64,000 nucleotides of DNA, taken from NCBI GenBank assembly GCA_014695345.1, contig JACJOC010000049.1, positions 248,001 to 312,000 on the forward strand, written 5' to 3'. The DNA comes from Cyanobacteria bacterium FACHB-471. Lineage in GTDB: Bacteria > Cyanobacteriota > Cyanobacteriia > Elainellales > Elainellaceae. Below are positions 50,733 through 60,625 of the stretch, piece by piece. The notes beneath the pieces were generated by a model, which saw only the letters and a program-made list of their open reading frames with translations, searched no databases and had not been told where the DNA came from. Made by a program: the position numbers and the translations under genes. Positions within the stretch are counted from its first letter, which is position 1, and each line of letters begins with the position of its first letter.

Positions 50733-52649
50733 ATGGTTAAAACTCCTGTTTCTCTACCTGCCACTGACCGTAAGTCTTCCAAAGTAGAAGGCCTTAAAGA
50801 ACGCAGCCATGCACTGCGTGAGCCTGTCGCCACTGAGATCTCTCAGGATACAACCCATTTTAGTGAGGATGGGATACAGATCCTTAAGTTTCACGGTTCT
50901 TATCAGCAGGATAACCGCGATAATCGGGTCAAGGGACAGGAGAAAGATTATCAGTTCATGCTGCGGACTCGGAATCCTGGTGGTTTTATTCCACCGCAGC
51001 TTTATCTGGCGTTGGATGATCTGTCAAGCCAATATGGCAATCAAACGCTGAGGATCACGACGCGACAGGGAATTCAGCTTCATGGCATTCTCAAGAAGAA
51101 TCTGAAGACGGCGATCGCCACCATTGTTCGCAACATGGGTTCAACCTTGGGGGCGTGTGGCGACGTTAGCCGCAACGTGATGTCTCCCCCTGCGCCTTAC
51201 AAAGATCGCCCTGAATATGTTTACGCGCGTGAATATGCGGATCAGATTGCAGATTTGCTGACGCCCAGAACGGGCGCGTATTACGAAATCTGGCTAGACG
51301 GTGAGAAAGCGATTACGGCAGAACCCAATCCGGCGATCGCTGAGGCACTGGAACGTAACGGCAACGGCACCGTTTTTCATGACAACGAAGAGCCGCTCTA
51401 TGGCACTTACTACATGCCGCGCAAGTTTAAGTGCAGCGTGACGGTGCCAGGAGACAATTCAATTGACCTCTATTCACAAGATGTCAGCCTGGTAGTGATG
51501 ACCAATCCCCAGGGCGAACTGGAAGGCTTTAACGTGTTTGCGGGTGGCGGCATGGGACGCACTCACAACAAGGAAGAAACCTTTCCTCGCTTGGCTGACC
51601 CGATTGGCTACGTAGACAAAGCTGATGTCTATGACCTGATGAAGGCGATCGTGGCGACTCAGCGCGACTATGGCGATCGCTTTAACCGCCGTCACGCCCG
51701 AATGAAATATCTGATAGAAGATTGGGGCGTAGACAAGTTTCGCCAGGAAGTTGAGGGCTATTTTGGCAAGTCAATCCAACCGTTTAGACCGTTGCCAGAG
51801 TTCAAATATCTGGACTTTTTGGGTTGGCATGAGCAGGGCGACGGCAACCTGTTCTTGGGCATCTCAATTGACAATGGGCGAATTAAAGACGAAGGCACGT
51901 TTCAGCTTAAGTCGGCTCTGCGGGAGATTGAAGAACGATTTGCATTGCCGATTCGCCTGACCGCAAATCATAACCTGGTGTTATATGAGATTAAGCCGTC
52001 TCAGCAGGTTGAAATTCAGGAAATTCTTCAACGCTGTGGCATTCAGCCGGAAACTGAGATCGATCCACTGGTACGTTACTCGATGGCTTGTCCGGCGTTG
52101 CCTACCTGCGGTCTGGCTACCGCTGAGTCAGAGCGGGTACTGCCTAGCGTTATGGAGCGAATTCGGACGTTGCTAGATAAGGTGGGCTTGGATCAGGAGC
52201 ATTTTGTCGTGCGGATGACAGGTTGCCCCAATGGATGCGCTCGCCCTTATTTGGCAGAGTTAGGCTTTGTAGGACAGTCACCCGATACCTATCAACTGTG
52301 GCTGGGGGCTGACCCAAATCAAACTCGTCTGGCTGAGCTTTATCTGGACAAGCTGAATATCCAAAACCTGGAAGCTGCGCTAGAGCCGCTGTTGATCTAC
52401 TTCAAGCAAGAGCGTCAGCAACGAGCAGAACCGGAAAGTTTTGGCGATTTTTGCCATCGAGTTGGGTTTGACGCACTGCGGCAGTTTGCGGCTAGCTATG
52501 AGCCCAGAACGAGCAACAAATTGCGTCACCGAATTGGCATTAAGGATGAGGTGTACGTCAAGCTAAAGGCGATCGCCGCCCAGCAAGGTAAACCGATGAC
52601 AGAGCTAGCGAATACGGCTATCGAGACTTATTTACAGACCTTAAGCTGA
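50733..52649 (+). CDS. sir: Ferredoxin-sulfite reductase
   Basis: A 638-residue siroheme/[4Fe-4S] enzyme reducing sulfite to sulfide with ferredoxin. Two ferredoxin-like half domains show [19 protein letters not shown] and [14 protein letters not shown]. The cluster cysteines are in [11 protein letters not shown] (Cx5C) and [11 protein letters not shown] (Cx3C). It is longer than nitrite reductases, and [12 protein letters not shown] near the N terminus is typical of Sir. The C-terminal about 60 residues ([37 protein letters not shown]) look like a small ribbon-helix-helix extension. A structured leader lies just upstream. Confidence 0.95.
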   Translation: MVKTPVSLPATDRKSSKVEGLKERSHALREPVATEISQDTTHFSEDGIQILKFHGSYQQDNRDNRVKGQEKDYQFMLRTRNPGGFIPPQLYLALDDLSSQYGNQTLRITTRQGIQLHGILKKNLKTAIATIVRNMGSTLGACGDVSRNVMSPPAPYKDRPEYVYAREYADQIADLLTPRTGAYYEIWLDGEKAITAEPNPAIAEALERNGNGTVFHDNEEPLYGTYYMPRKFKCSVTVPGDNSIDLYSQDVSLVVMTNPQGELEGFNVFAGGGMGRTHNKEETFPRLADPIGYVDKADVYDLMKAIVATQRDYGDRFNRRHARMKYLIEDWGVDKFRQEVEGYFGKSIQPFRPLPEFKYLDFLGWHEQGDGNLFLGISIDNGRIKDEGTFQLKSALREIEERFALPIRLTANHNLVLYEIKPSQQVEIQEILQRCGIQPETEIDPLVRYSMACPALPTCGLATAESERVLPSVMERIRTLLDKVGLDQEHFVVRMTGCPNGCARPYLAELGFVGQSPDTYQLWLGADPNQTRLAELYLDKLNIQNLEAALEPLLIYFKQERQQRAEPESFGDFCHRVGFDALRQFAASYEPRTSNKLRHRIGIKDEVYVKLKAIAAQQGKPMTELANTAIETYLQTLS

Positions 52650-52683
52650 ACTGCGGAAGGCGATCGGTATTAAGTCGATAAAA

Positions 52684-52718
52684 AGTAGCGCAGTTAATCC
52701 CTGCGCTACTTATTTTTT
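52684..52718 (+). terminator. Intrinsic terminator after sir
   Basis: AGTAGCGCAG pairs with CTGCGCTACT around TTAATCC, followed by TATTTTTT. Confidence 0.9.
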
Positions 52719-52754
52719 GGGGAAATAGCCGTTTCTCCCCTACAGAAATCTCTT

Positions 52755-53609
52755 TTACAAATTGCTGGATTCTTTCCAGAAAATGCACTGTTTTTGGCGA
52801 TCGGACAGAGATTTTGAGATAGTCAGTAACTCATCCTGACTTAGGATTGACTTGCAGGTTTCTGGATTTTTAGGCTTGCGGGAAGTGTAGGTAAAGAACA
52901 TGGCAAGCCGTTCGGATTCGGTGGGCATTCTGCCTCGGTGAAATACACTGCAAGTGTCGGTAAAGACAACCGTTCCAGCGCCACCTGTGCAGCTTCTCCA
53001 ATTAGACGATGGCACCGCTTTTTCTACAACATCATCTGGGACAAAACCATAGTTTCGCTTAAACACATTAGGAGACGGTGTTAGCGACTTGGGAATATAT
53101 TCATACGGGCCATTGTTCTCACCTACCTGGTTGAAGTAGACGATAATTTTTGCCATTCGCCGATCTTCAATATCGATGTGCCATTGGCGGGTACCTGCCT
53201 GCGAACCATCCGCCACATCTCGACGGAAAGAGACTCCATGATAGGCAACGGGTAGCCCTAAATAATTTTCGATGATGCTGAGCAGCCGCTCTTCTAAACC
53301 CCACAAAAACAGCCCAGGATACTGCATCAGCAGGGTTGAATCTGCGCGAGAGTAGGCTCTATTTTTCTTAGGAGGAATCTTTAGCAATTCAGGCGCGATG
53401 TGACCTGCCGCATCTAATAAAGTGGATGTTGACGGAGTGTCTAAATCAGTTAATGAAGTAATTACAGTTCCTTCTTGCTGAAGACCTTCAACAATTTGGC
53501 GATCGCCAGGTAAGATTGCTGGAAGCCTATCTACATATTTGGCTAAATCTGATTTGTAAGTTAGCTCAGATAAAGCTTGTGGAACCTTTTTGATCAGAGT
53601 GTTAAGCAC
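52755..53609 (-). CDS. Phytanoyl-CoA dioxygenase-like 2OG-Fe(II) oxygenase
   Basis: A 284-residue oxygenase of the PhyH type. The iron triad is His144 and Asp146 (QWHIDIEDRR) with His224 (CSVFHRGRM), and Arg234 is placed to bind 2-oxoglutarate. It precedes two HpsE-like transferases transcribed in the same direction upstream of it, with a 102-bp gap, so it may modify a polysaccharide or lipid precursor. The substrate is unknown. Confidence 0.8.
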   Translation of the reverse strand: MLNTLIKKVPQALSELTYKSDLAKYVDRLPAILPGDRQIVEGLQQEGTVITSLTDLDTPSTSTLLDAAGHIAPELLKIPPKKNRAYSRADSTLLMQYPGLFLWGLEERLLSIIENYLGLPVAYHGVSFRRDVADGSQAGTRQWHIDIEDRRMAKIIVYFNQVGENNGPYEYIPKSLTPSPNVFKRNYGFVPDDVVEKAVPSSNWRSCTGGAGTVVFTDTCSVFHRGRMPTESERLAMFFTYTSRKPKNPETCKSILSQDELLTISKSLSDRQKQCIFWKESSNL

Positions 53610-53711
53610 GTAACCTTTCCTTTAAGTAAGGGATGAAAATAGTTGGGGCGATCGCCTCAAATTCGTTAGAGTTGTTTGACTTGTTTTAGCCAGCAAGACG
53701 TTAATTTAGAA

Positions 53712-54680
53712 TCATGCCTTTTGAGTCTTCTTTGAGCTAGACATGAAGCAGTAAAAGGGACTGGCTAAACAGCTTAAGAAAAATGTCATTTCGCAAGCAG
53801 CAATCAAATCAGTTCTTACTTTCCCTCGATACTTCAACAGGTGAAGGATCACTCTACGAGAATTACCTAAGAGAATCTTGCTCACAATCACGGGTTTTTG
53901 CCAGCTTTTTGCTCCCACTAAACGAAGCTGACAAACACATAGTCCAGCGGTACGAATCAGCTTAAGCAGATTTTCTTTCTCCAAACGCTGTTTTGGAATT
54001 TGGTGATAGATATTCATCAGAGGGTTATACCAAATTTCCCAATTTGCCCGATGCAAGTGTAAGGAAATTTCGAAGTCGTTGCCGCCTCTACCGGTGCGAA
54101 CCAACTGTTTGGGCACGCTGTCCAACCAAGCTTGTCTGCGTACAACTAGCCCCGCACCGGGGGGAAGACTAAGTTTTTCCGGCTCATACCGATGAGGTTT
54201 TGAACCGCGTTTTTTAATTGCTAGAAATGATTGAATCCGCTCAAAGTTTTCGGGTGGTTCTACTTCAAAGTCGCCGTGAATTTGCCCACCAAAAGCACCT
54301 GCTGTGGGATGGGTTTGACCAAATTCATAAGCAGCAGTAACCCAGTCTTGAGTTGGTAAGGTGTCATCATCCAGGAAGCCAACAAACTCACCTTGAGCAT
54401 TTTCTACGGCACACTGACGGGCAAATGCCAGCCCTTGTTTTGCTTCGAAGCAATACTTGAGAGTGGGACCTTGCCAATCAGCCTGATAGGACTGAACCAC
54501 TTCTTTGGTATTGTCGCTGCTGTTATTATCGACAACTAGGATTTCCCAGGAAAAATCAGTGTTGATCTGCGATCGCAACCTTTCCAATACATTAGACAAG
54601 CGATCGCCGCCATTATAAGTTGGGATTGCAACGGTAAAGCCAATCCCTGCGCCTTCCGGCTTACTATTTTCAGAAGTCAT
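53712..54680 (-). CDS. hpsE: HpsE-like glycosyltransferase family 2
   Basis: A 322-residue GT2 enzyme: VAIPTYNGGDRLSNVLERLRSQI (fold entry), LVVDNNSSDNT (about 48-58), FLDDDTLPTQDW (DxD metal site, about 98-109) and LPPGAGLVVRRQAWL. The C-terminal part is basic with a hydrophobic end (about 295-312). It matches the transferases named HpsE in hormogonium polysaccharide loci. It is a tandem paralogue of the next gene, with about half the residues identical by eye. Confidence 0.85.
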   Translation of the reverse strand: MTSENSKPEGAGIGFTVAIPTYNGGDRLSNVLERLRSQINTDFSWEILVVDNNSSDNTKEVVQSYQADWQGPTLKYCFEAKQGLAFARQCAVENAQGEFVGFLDDDTLPTQDWVTAAYEFGQTHPTAGAFGGQIHGDFEVEPPENFERIQSFLAIKKRGSKPHRYEPEKLSLPPGAGLVVRRQAWLDSVPKQLVRTGRGGNDFEISLHLHRANWEIWYNPLMNIYHQIPKQRLEKENLLKLIRTAGLCVCQLRLVGAKSWQKPVIVSKILLGNSRRVILHLLKYRGKVRTDLIAACEMTFFLSCLASPFYCFMSSSKKTQKA

Positions 54681-54792
54681 ATCTTTCCCTGAAAGTTCTC
54701 AAAGCAGTGATTGTTGAAGTCGGTTTATCTTGCCAGCCAAAATTACTTCTAAGTAGAAGGCTCGAATTCCTGAAATAGATCAATTAGATCCG

Positions 54793-55743
54793 CTAGATCC
54801 GCAAAAGCCGCTTTCTCCATAGAAAGAATGGGCTAATGATGTTGCTGACCAAAAGCTCCATTTCACAGGCCGCGATCAGGTCATTCTTAATCACCTTTCG
54901 GTACTTAAGGAAATGCAGAACCAGCTTTCGTAGATCACTTGCTAGATACATCAAGAAGGCAAAAGGTCTCTGCCAAGCGGCAAAACTCAGCATCCGGATG
55001 TGATGGCTGCTCAACCCGATGCAGCGAAACACTGAAACCAGATAGTCTCTCTCTAGGCGCCAGTGGGGGATTTTGTGTTGAACCTGCATTTCAGGGTTGT
55101 ACCACAGTTCCCAGCCTGCCTTCTGAATGTGCAGCACGACTTCTAAATCTTCACTGGCAAGTCCGGCTTCTTTACCTGTATTGTTCAGGAATAGACGTTT
55201 GGGAACGGACTCCAACCAGGCTTGCCTCAGCACAACCAGCCCGGCTCCAGGTGGAAACATGCGCTTCTCAGGTTGGTACAGTCGGGGTTTAGAACCTCGC
55301 TCGATAATAGCCAGGTAGCAGGCAATTCTCTTAAATTCTTCAGGAGGCGCGACTTCGTAGTCTCCTTGAATGCGACTGCCAAAGGCTCCTGCTTCGGGAT
55401 GAGTTTCGCCAAAGGCGTAAGCTGCTGCGACCCAATTGGGAGCGGGCACGTTGTCATCATCCAAAAAACCGATGTAGGTTCCTTTTGCTTCTGTAACGGC
55501 TCGTTGCCGGGCAAAAGAGGCTCCTTGACGAGGTTCTAGACAGTACCTTAGCGGACAGTGAGCGGGCCATTCCGCCTGATAGTCCTGAACGACTTTGGCA
55601 GTATTGTCTTTGCTGTTGTTGTCTACAACAATGACTTCCCAGGAGAGATTGTCCAGGTCAATCTGCGATCGCAATCGGTCTAGCACGTCTGGCAAACGCT
55701 CTTCGCCATTGTACGTAGGAATCGCTACCGTGAAATCAACCAT
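54793..55743 (-). CDS. hpsE: HpsE-like glycosyltransferase family 2, paralogue
   Basis: A 316-residue GT2 enzyme with VAIPTYNGEERLPDVLDRLRSQI, VIVVDNNSKDNT, FLDDDNVPAPNW and FPPGAGLVVLRQAWLESVPKRLFL. It is first of three genes read leftwards (two transferases and the 2OG oxygenase), probably one operon begun here. Duplication with divergence suggests two different linkages in one polymer. The acceptor is unknown. Confidence 0.85.
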   Translation of the reverse strand: MVDFTVAIPTYNGEERLPDVLDRLRSQIDLDNLSWEVIVVDNNSKDNTAKVVQDYQAEWPAHCPLRYCLEPRQGASFARQRAVTEAKGTYIGFLDDDNVPAPNWVAAAYAFGETHPEAGAFGSRIQGDYEVAPPEEFKRIACYLAIIERGSKPRLYQPEKRMFPPGAGLVVLRQAWLESVPKRLFLNNTGKEAGLASEDLEVVLHIQKAGWELWYNPEMQVQHKIPHWRLERDYLVSVFRCIGLSSHHIRMLSFAAWQRPFAFLMYLASDLRKLVLHFLKYRKVIKNDLIAACEMELLVSNIISPFFLWRKRLLRI

Positions 55744-56101
55744 AATTTTAAGCAGATAATGGATATTAGCGGTTACGTTAATTCAGTTAAGAGCTGCAAA
55801 ATTTTCAGCCTATTTGCAGAGACTAAGTCAGAGTTCCTTGACCAGTTTTCATAAGTCAGATAGTAGCGAATGCGAGGATATCAGGACTAGCGATCTAGCT
55901 TGATCTTCATTCACTCTTTAAGGTTGGCTATGGGTTCCTACATATAGGTTTCGGCAGAACTAGTGAGTTGTGCTGACCCTGCTTAAACCCTATAGGGGAT
56001 TCACAGACGAGAAATTTACGTAGAAGATTCAATCTATGAGCGATCGCTCAAATAATCAGCGATCGCTGCTTTAATCAAGCTTGTTATCCAAAAAGTGAAC
56101 C
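55744..56101. other. Divergent intergenic region
   Basis: 358 bp between the HpsE operon and sodC, holding both promoters. Two HIP1 copies (GCGATCGCT) stand 22 bp apart just before sodC. No gene is seen. Confidence 0.6.
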
Positions 56102-56662
56102 ATGACTAGCATTGGCAAAATCATCAAAACGTTGGGGCTAGCCCTCTGTCTGAGTCTTTTGGCTGTAATTTATTCTGTCCCTGCCGCTACTGCCGCTGAA
56201 ATCGGCAAAGCCATCATTGAAGGCACCTCAGAATCTGCTTCTGTAACAGGAGAAGCCCGTTTTATCGAAACAGATGCGGGGCTGCAAATTAACGCAACTC
56301 TGGATACTGCTCCCTCTGGAAATCACGGGTTTCATATCCACGAGTTTGGCAGTTGCGCTGAGGGTGGCAATGCAGCAGGAGGGCACTTCAACCCAGATGG
56401 AGTAAAGCATGGCAAACTTGCCACAGATGGATTTGCCAATGCTCACGCAGGCGATCTGGGCAACATTTCAGTTGCAGGGGGTGAAGTCACTGCGTTTAGC
56501 GAAACGCTTCCTGGCTTAACGCTGAATGACGGAAAGTATGCGATCGCCGGACGAGCAATTATTGTGCACGAAAACGAAGACGACTTCGGGCAACCCACCG
56601 GCAATGCCGGAGGTCGCATCGGCTGCGGTACGATTTTCCTAAGCTCTGATACTTCAAGCTAA
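56102..56662 (+). CDS. sodC: Cu/Zn superoxide dismutase, exported
   Basis: A 186-residue periplasmic enzyme. The signal peptide covers about 1-31 (ending PAATAA-AEIG). GFHIHEFGSC supplies the first Cu His pair, GGHFNPDGVKHG and HAGDLGN the Zn site, and AIIVHENEDDFG the last Cu His. GNAGGRIGCGTI gives the second disulfide Cys. All ligands are present. Uncommon but known in cyanobacteria, which mostly use Fe, Mn or Ni enzymes. Confidence 0.95.
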   Translation: MTSIGKIIKTLGLALCLSLLAVIYSVPAATAAEIGKAIIEGTSESASVTGEARFIETDAGLQINATLDTAPSGNHGFHIHEFGSCAEGGNAAGGHFNPDGVKHGKLATDGFANAHAGDLGNISVAGGEVTAFSETLPGLTLNDGKYAIAGRAIIVHENEDDFGQPTGNAGGRIGCGTIFLSSDTSS

Positions 56663-56712
56663 ACTTACTCACTTGAAGTCACTCGCTTGAAGCCATTCCG
56701 CAAATATTATGA

Positions 56713-56734
56713 ACAAGGGGCTTAAGCCCCTTGT
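56713..56734. terminator. Palindrome between convergent genes
   Basis: ACAAGGGGCTT is followed directly by its complement AAGCCCCTTGT. It lies between the convergent sodC and coiled-coil genes. Confidence 0.65.
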
Positions 56735-56763
56735 CTGCACCTTCAAGACTACGGCTGTAAACC

Positions 56764-57255
56764 TCACACCGCTGAGCCATTAGTAATCGGCGTACCAGAT
56801 TTTGTCTGATCGCGAGTCGCTCGTTCTTTAGCTAACAGGTTCACCGTGTCTCCGAGAGCCATTGTTAAGCTGCGCCGCGTCTGAGCATGGTCTGCCTGCT
56901 CTGCTTTGAGCGATTGGGACAGACGATCGCACTCCATCAGCGCTCTAACCAAAGTCTCTTTAACCTCTGATGGGTTTTGTAACTGCTCTAGCTGCTCTTG
57001 AATTGCAGACTCAGTTGTCCCATCACTCACAATAGGCTGAGGCGACTGCTGTAACCGTTGCAGTTCAGCTTTCAGCATTTCAATTTGCTGTTGTGCCAAA
57101 CGTGCCTCAGTACGCCGCTGCTGTGCCTCTGTTTCATAAAACCTGCGCCAATTTGCAGCACTGGTGTAAGCCTGATCCCGTTCTTGATTGACCTCAGCCA
57201 GTTTCTGTTGAAGTGCCTTAATCTCTAACAACCACTGCCTAACATCCTGAGACAT
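56764..57255 (-). CDS. Coiled-coil hypothetical protein
   Basis: A 163-residue protein, almost wholly a long helix with heptad pattern (about 5-75 and 85-140; KALQQKLAEVNQERDQAYTSAANWRRFYETEAQQRRTEARLAQQQIEML). No signal or domain. It follows the site-2 protease gene by 35 bp on the same strand, so they are likely co-transcribed. Known in cyanobacteria as a conserved hypothetical, function unknown. Confidence 0.75.
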   Translation of the reverse strand: MSQDVRQWLLEIKALQQKLAEVNQERDQAYTSAANWRRFYETEAQQRRTEARLAQQQIEMLKAELQRLQQSPQPIVSDGTTESAIQEQLEQLQNPSEVKETLVRALMECDRLSQSLKAEQADHAQTRRSLTMALGDTVNLLAKERATRDQTKSGTPITNGSAV

Positions 57256-57290
57256 CCCACCAACTCCTCATGCAGCCCATGCTAGAGAGT

Positions 57291-58784
57291 CTAAAACAAA
57301 ATTTGAGTTACAGATTGGGGAACTGGCAAAATAATACTGACCAGTAACCCTAATGCAACTAACCCCCACCAATCACGCTGGTTATCCAATTCACTGACAT
57401 CATTCAGGGCAGGTTCGTCTACCACGGGAATGAAAAACAGCAAAATTGCCCAGAGAAAAAATTCTTGCTGAACAAACGACAGAGCCAGAACCAACAACCG
57501 TGCAACCTGACCGATCACTGCACCCACTCGCTGCCCAAACATCGCATGAACGATATGCCCCCCATCAAGCTGACCCACAGGCACCAGGTTCAGCGCTGTC
57601 ACCAGCAAACCCAAACAGCCTGCCACCGCTACTGGGTGCAGCTTTAGAGCAGTGGTCGCAGTCAACCCACCACCCAAAGCTAGCTTACTCAACAAAGCCA
57701 GCAACAGCAAGCTAGGTTGAAAGGAAGTGACGTTTAGAATACCAGATTCTTCTGTGAGGCTGACAGGAGTAGAGTGTGCTAACCCCCAAAGCAGCAGCGG
57801 TATCGTAACCACAAAGCCTGCCATTGGTCCAGCAATCCCTACATCAAATAGCGCCTTTCTATTAGGTACAGGAGAACGCATCTGAATAAATGCACCAAAA
57901 GTCCCAAAGGGAAAGAAACTGGCTGGTGGAACCGGAATAAAGTAAGGAAGTGTTGCCCGAATTTTGTAAAACCTAGCCGCCAGATAGTGCGCCAACTCAT
58001 GAACTCCCAAGATAGCCATTAGCGCCAGTGCATAAGGCAGTCCATTCAGCAGCAAAGCAGCTGTGATTTCTGTATCTTCAGTGATCGTGCCAGAGATTGC
58101 AACGCCTGCCAGCGTTGTAGTGAAGATAGTTGCTAGCAGCAGAGTTAGGGCTAGACCGGGGCGGTTTAGGGACTCACTGGCTGATTTTGCGGCTGCTTGG
58201 GCTTGAGGATTAGGCACCAGAGCAAAGAAAGGTTTACCGTTCATTCCCTCCTGAAACACAATCAGAAAGCGATCGCCAAACTGCCTTTCCACATTCTCCC
58301 GAATCGTTTTGTAGGCTACTTCGGGTGAGGTTCGCAGTTGTCCCCGGCAAATTAAAGCCTGGGGACGGTATTCAACGTTTTGCAAGTAATAGACTGACCA
58401 GGGAAAGCAGTTTTGCAAAGCCGCTTCTTCTTCTTTATCGATGGGTCGGAGGGTAGGGCGCTTTTCAGCAGTAGGTTCGGCGATCGCCTGCGGTCCCTGT
58501 TGTAGACCTTGTGCCTGTGCCTTAACCGCAGCACCAGATTTGGACGAACGTCCCCACTGAATCAAAAACCAGTACAGCAATGGACAAAGGATGAAGGGCC
58601 CCAACAACAGGATAGCTGGCATTGGTTCGTTTTCTCCATAAACCAAAATCCAGCCTGTCCAGACAAAAGCAGGAGTCATCATCACTAGCCACAGTACCCA
58701 GATCGGAGTTCGGGTAATGCTCGCCACCGTCCGTTGGACGATGAAGTACGTAAATATTCCCAAGAGGAGCAACCAGAAAATCAT
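57291..58784 (-). CDS. Site-2 protease family membrane metalloprotease
   Basis: A 497-residue M50 protease. Helices at about 1-20, 30-50 and 57-75 precede a cytoplasmic domain (about 110-195, ending with FALVPNPQA). The membrane protease core has HELAH (262-266) as zinc site and PVGQLDGGH near 408 as third ligand. PYFIPVPPASFFPFGTFGAFIQM is typical of the plant/cyanobacterial EGY-like S2P proteins. It would cut membrane-bound regulators within the bilayer. The substrate is unknown. Confidence 0.9.
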   Translation of the reverse strand: MIFWLLLLGIFTYFIVQRTVASITRTPIWVLWLVMMTPAFVWTGWILVYGENEPMPAILLLGPFILCPLLYWFLIQWGRSSKSGAAVKAQAQGLQQGPQAIAEPTAEKRPTLRPIDKEEEAALQNCFPWSVYYLQNVEYRPQALICRGQLRTSPEVAYKTIRENVERQFGDRFLIVFQEGMNGKPFFALVPNPQAQAAAKSASESLNRPGLALTLLLATIFTTTLAGVAISGTITEDTEITAALLLNGLPYALALMAILGVHELAHYLAARFYKIRATLPYFIPVPPASFFPFGTFGAFIQMRSPVPNRKALFDVGIAGPMAGFVVTIPLLLWGLAHSTPVSLTEESGILNVTSFQPSLLLLALLSKLALGGGLTATTALKLHPVAVAGCLGLLVTALNLVPVGQLDGGHIVHAMFGQRVGAVIGQVARLLVLALSFVQQEFFLWAILLFFIPVVDEPALNDVSELDNQRDWWGLVALGLLVSIILPVPQSVTQILF

Positions 58785-59192
58785 GCTGCGGGTCTCAATT
58801 TCGTCAATTCAATCGATCACTGATTGATCACTGGTAGATCTCCAGCATACCGCTTTCAACCAATCCTCAAGGCGAATGAATCTAAAGCTTTAATTCAAAC
58901 CCGCACAGAACAAACACCTGCGTCATCAACATCCCAAAACTCGCCAAGAAGCTTTTGCTGCGGGATTCGAGCAAGACTTTTTCAGATGAACCCCGTTAAA
59001 GTGATCATTCTACAATCGATCAGCTAGCAGATTACTGAAATTCGCTCAGAAATTCGTCTCTAGAGTTAAGTCTACTCACGAGAGTTAAGCTCGTTCACCA
59101 GCTTCATGTCAAAACGTCAGTAGAATAAGGATTGCATTAGCGTGAAATCCGCTTAGTACGATCTGCTTAGAGAGACTGAATACTGAATAGTT
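58785..59192. other. Divergent intergenic region
   Basis: 408 bp between the S2P gene and the MBL-fold gene. A small palindromic cluster (CAATCGATCACTGATTGATC) lies near 58809. No gene or RNA is recognised. Confidence 0.55.
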
Positions 59193-59921
59193 GTGTTAGA
59201 TCCTGCCTTTAGCCCTGACTCATCCCAAGCCAACCGAACTTTGAGCAATTCTCAAGCCAACTCTAAGCAACCCCGTAAAGTCTTTGAGGATATTTTTGCC
59301 TTTCCCCCTAATCGCGACACGATGGGGGGAAGTGCTTATTTAATACAAGCCACGGAAGGAAACGAAAACATTTTGGTTGACTGTCCTGCTTGGGATCAGA
59401 CAAACCAGGACTTTTTGCAGGAGCAGGGCGGCGTTCGTTGGCTGTTTCTGACACACCGGGGCGGTAAGGGTATAGTCCGTGAGATTCAGCAGAAATTTGG
59501 CTGTGAGGTGTTGATTCAAGAGCAAGAAGCTTACTTGTTACCGGGAATCGAGCTAACTCAGTTTCAGCAAGAGTTTCAAATCAATCCGCAGTGCCACACG
59601 ATTTGGACATCGGGTCATTCCCCTGGCTCCGCTTGCTTGTATTGCGATCGCCACGGTGGGATTCTCTTTACCGGACGACATTTGCTGCCCAATCAGCAGG
59701 GCGAACCTGTACCTCTGAGAATTGCAAAGACCTTTCACTGGCCGAGACAAATTCAGAGTATTCAGCGAATCATGGATCGGTTTACGCCAGAAACGTTGAG
59801 CTATATCTGTCCGGGTGCCAACACTGGATTTCTTCGGGGCAAACGCGCGATTGACCAGGCTTATCAGCGGTTAGCTCAACTGGATCTAGCTACGCATCTA
59901 CAAGCGAAACCTCTGCTGTAA
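59193..59921 (+). CDS. Degenerate metallo-beta-lactamase-fold protein
   Basis: A 242-residue protein from GTG 59193. The fold is recognisable (GGSAYLIQATEGNENILVDCPAW ... VRWLFLTHRGGKG ... TIWTSGHSPGSACLYCDRHGGILFTGRHLL). The metal motif HxHxDH, however, is reduced to THRGGKG, and the later Asp ligand is Arg (GRH). One His (SGHSPGS) remains. It is therefore probably not a hydrolase and may bind a ligand or partner. I recall the same THRG motif in other cyanobacteria, so this is a family trait rather than decay. Confidence 0.8.
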   Translation: MLDPAFSPDSSQANRTLSNSQANSKQPRKVFEDIFAFPPNRDTMGGSAYLIQATEGNENILVDCPAWDQTNQDFLQEQGGVRWLFLTHRGGKGIVREIQQKFGCEVLIQEQEAYLLPGIELTQFQQEFQINPQCHTIWTSGHSPGSACLYCDRHGGILFTGRHLLPNQQGEPVPLRIAKTFHWPRQIQSIQRIMDRFTPETLSYICPGANTGFLRGKRAIDQAYQRLAQLDLATHLQAKPLL

Positions 59922-60029
59922 AGCTTTTCAGCCCTTGGGTAGACCGATTGCTACGTAAGAAATATGGCTTAAGTCAAGATTTATTCATTTACGGTTCACC
60001 ACCCTTGCAATAGCCCCCACAAAGATCGT

Positions 60030-60240
60030 TAAAATAGGCGTAGTTCTGCTGCGGCGTTGGTGACTGCCAATAATGTTTTATGATCTATGCCTTGTTTACA
60101 AGGGAAACTAGATGTTTCAGTGGCAGTATACCGGGCTTGTACCCGGAAACTTAAAACTGAGGCCGTGCTTCCCACCTGGATTATTCCAGGTCAAAAACTG
60201 AGGTAAGACGGCGTTGCGGGGGACTCTCAAGCTTTTTTGA
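60030..60240 (+). ncRNA. ssrS: Probable 6S RNA
   Basis: TAAAAT at 60030 can serve as -10, with a start near 60042. The transcript would fold on itself: AGTTCT near its 5' end pairs with GGGACT at the 3' end, ACTGCCA pairs with TGGCAGT, and the middle reads ACCGGGCTTGTACCCGG then AACTTAAAACTGAGGCCGTG. The CTTAAAACTG box, followed by CACCTGG-ATTATT-CCAGGT, resembles bacterial 6S RNA, which mimics an open promoter and sequesters RNA polymerase. Length (about 190 nt) fits. CAAGCTTTTTT ends it. Confidence 0.6.
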
Positions 60241-60282
60241 TTTCTCATAGAAGCTTCTAGTTCTAAAAGAACAACGGATTTG

Positions 60283-60319
60283 AGTGGCGCAGGCAATGCC
60301 TGCGCCACTTCAATTTTTG
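60283..60319 (+). terminator. Terminator-like palindrome
   Basis: AGTGGCGCAGGCA and its exact complement surround one base, followed by TCAATTTTT. It lies downstream of the putative 6S RNA. Confidence 0.75.
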
Positions 60320-60415
60320 GAAAGAGAAAATTATTAAGAAAAGTAAACAGTTAGGTGAGAGTGATCCCGCAATTATTTGTTACAATTGGTGAAATTTGTA
60401 ACGAGAGGTTCTTTC

Positions 60416-60586
60416 ATGCCCTATACCACCGAAGAAGGCGGTCGCCTGAATAATTTTGCGGTTGAACCCAAAATTTACCAGGCTGAGCCACCAAGCCAGG
60501 GACAACAGCGGAATTATATTATTTTGGGCGTTGCGGCGATCGCACTGATCGGCGGACTCCTCTTTATAGCGGTTTCTGTATCGTAA
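60416..60586 (+). CDS. psb34: Photosystem II assembly protein Psb34
   Basis: A 56-residue protein with one membrane helix (about 34-54). MPYTTEEGGRLNNFAVEP is the conserved N-terminal arm of Psb34, a factor that attaches to photosystem II intermediates at the CP47 side. The ATG at 60416 follows CGAGAGGTTCTTTC; an upstream ATG at 60377 adds an unconserved extension. It is monocistronic in appearance. Confidence 0.9.
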   Translation: MPYTTEEGGRLNNFAVEPKIYQAEPPSQGQQRNYIILGVAAIALIGGLLFIAVSVS

Positions 60587-60625
60587 AAGTTTCTTCTACA
60601 AAATCGATAGCAAACCAGGCGTTGA

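Noticed and set aside
60117-60308. Small minus-strand frame upstream of psb34
   Set aside because: It lies across the putative 6S RNA and its terminator with no ribosome site.
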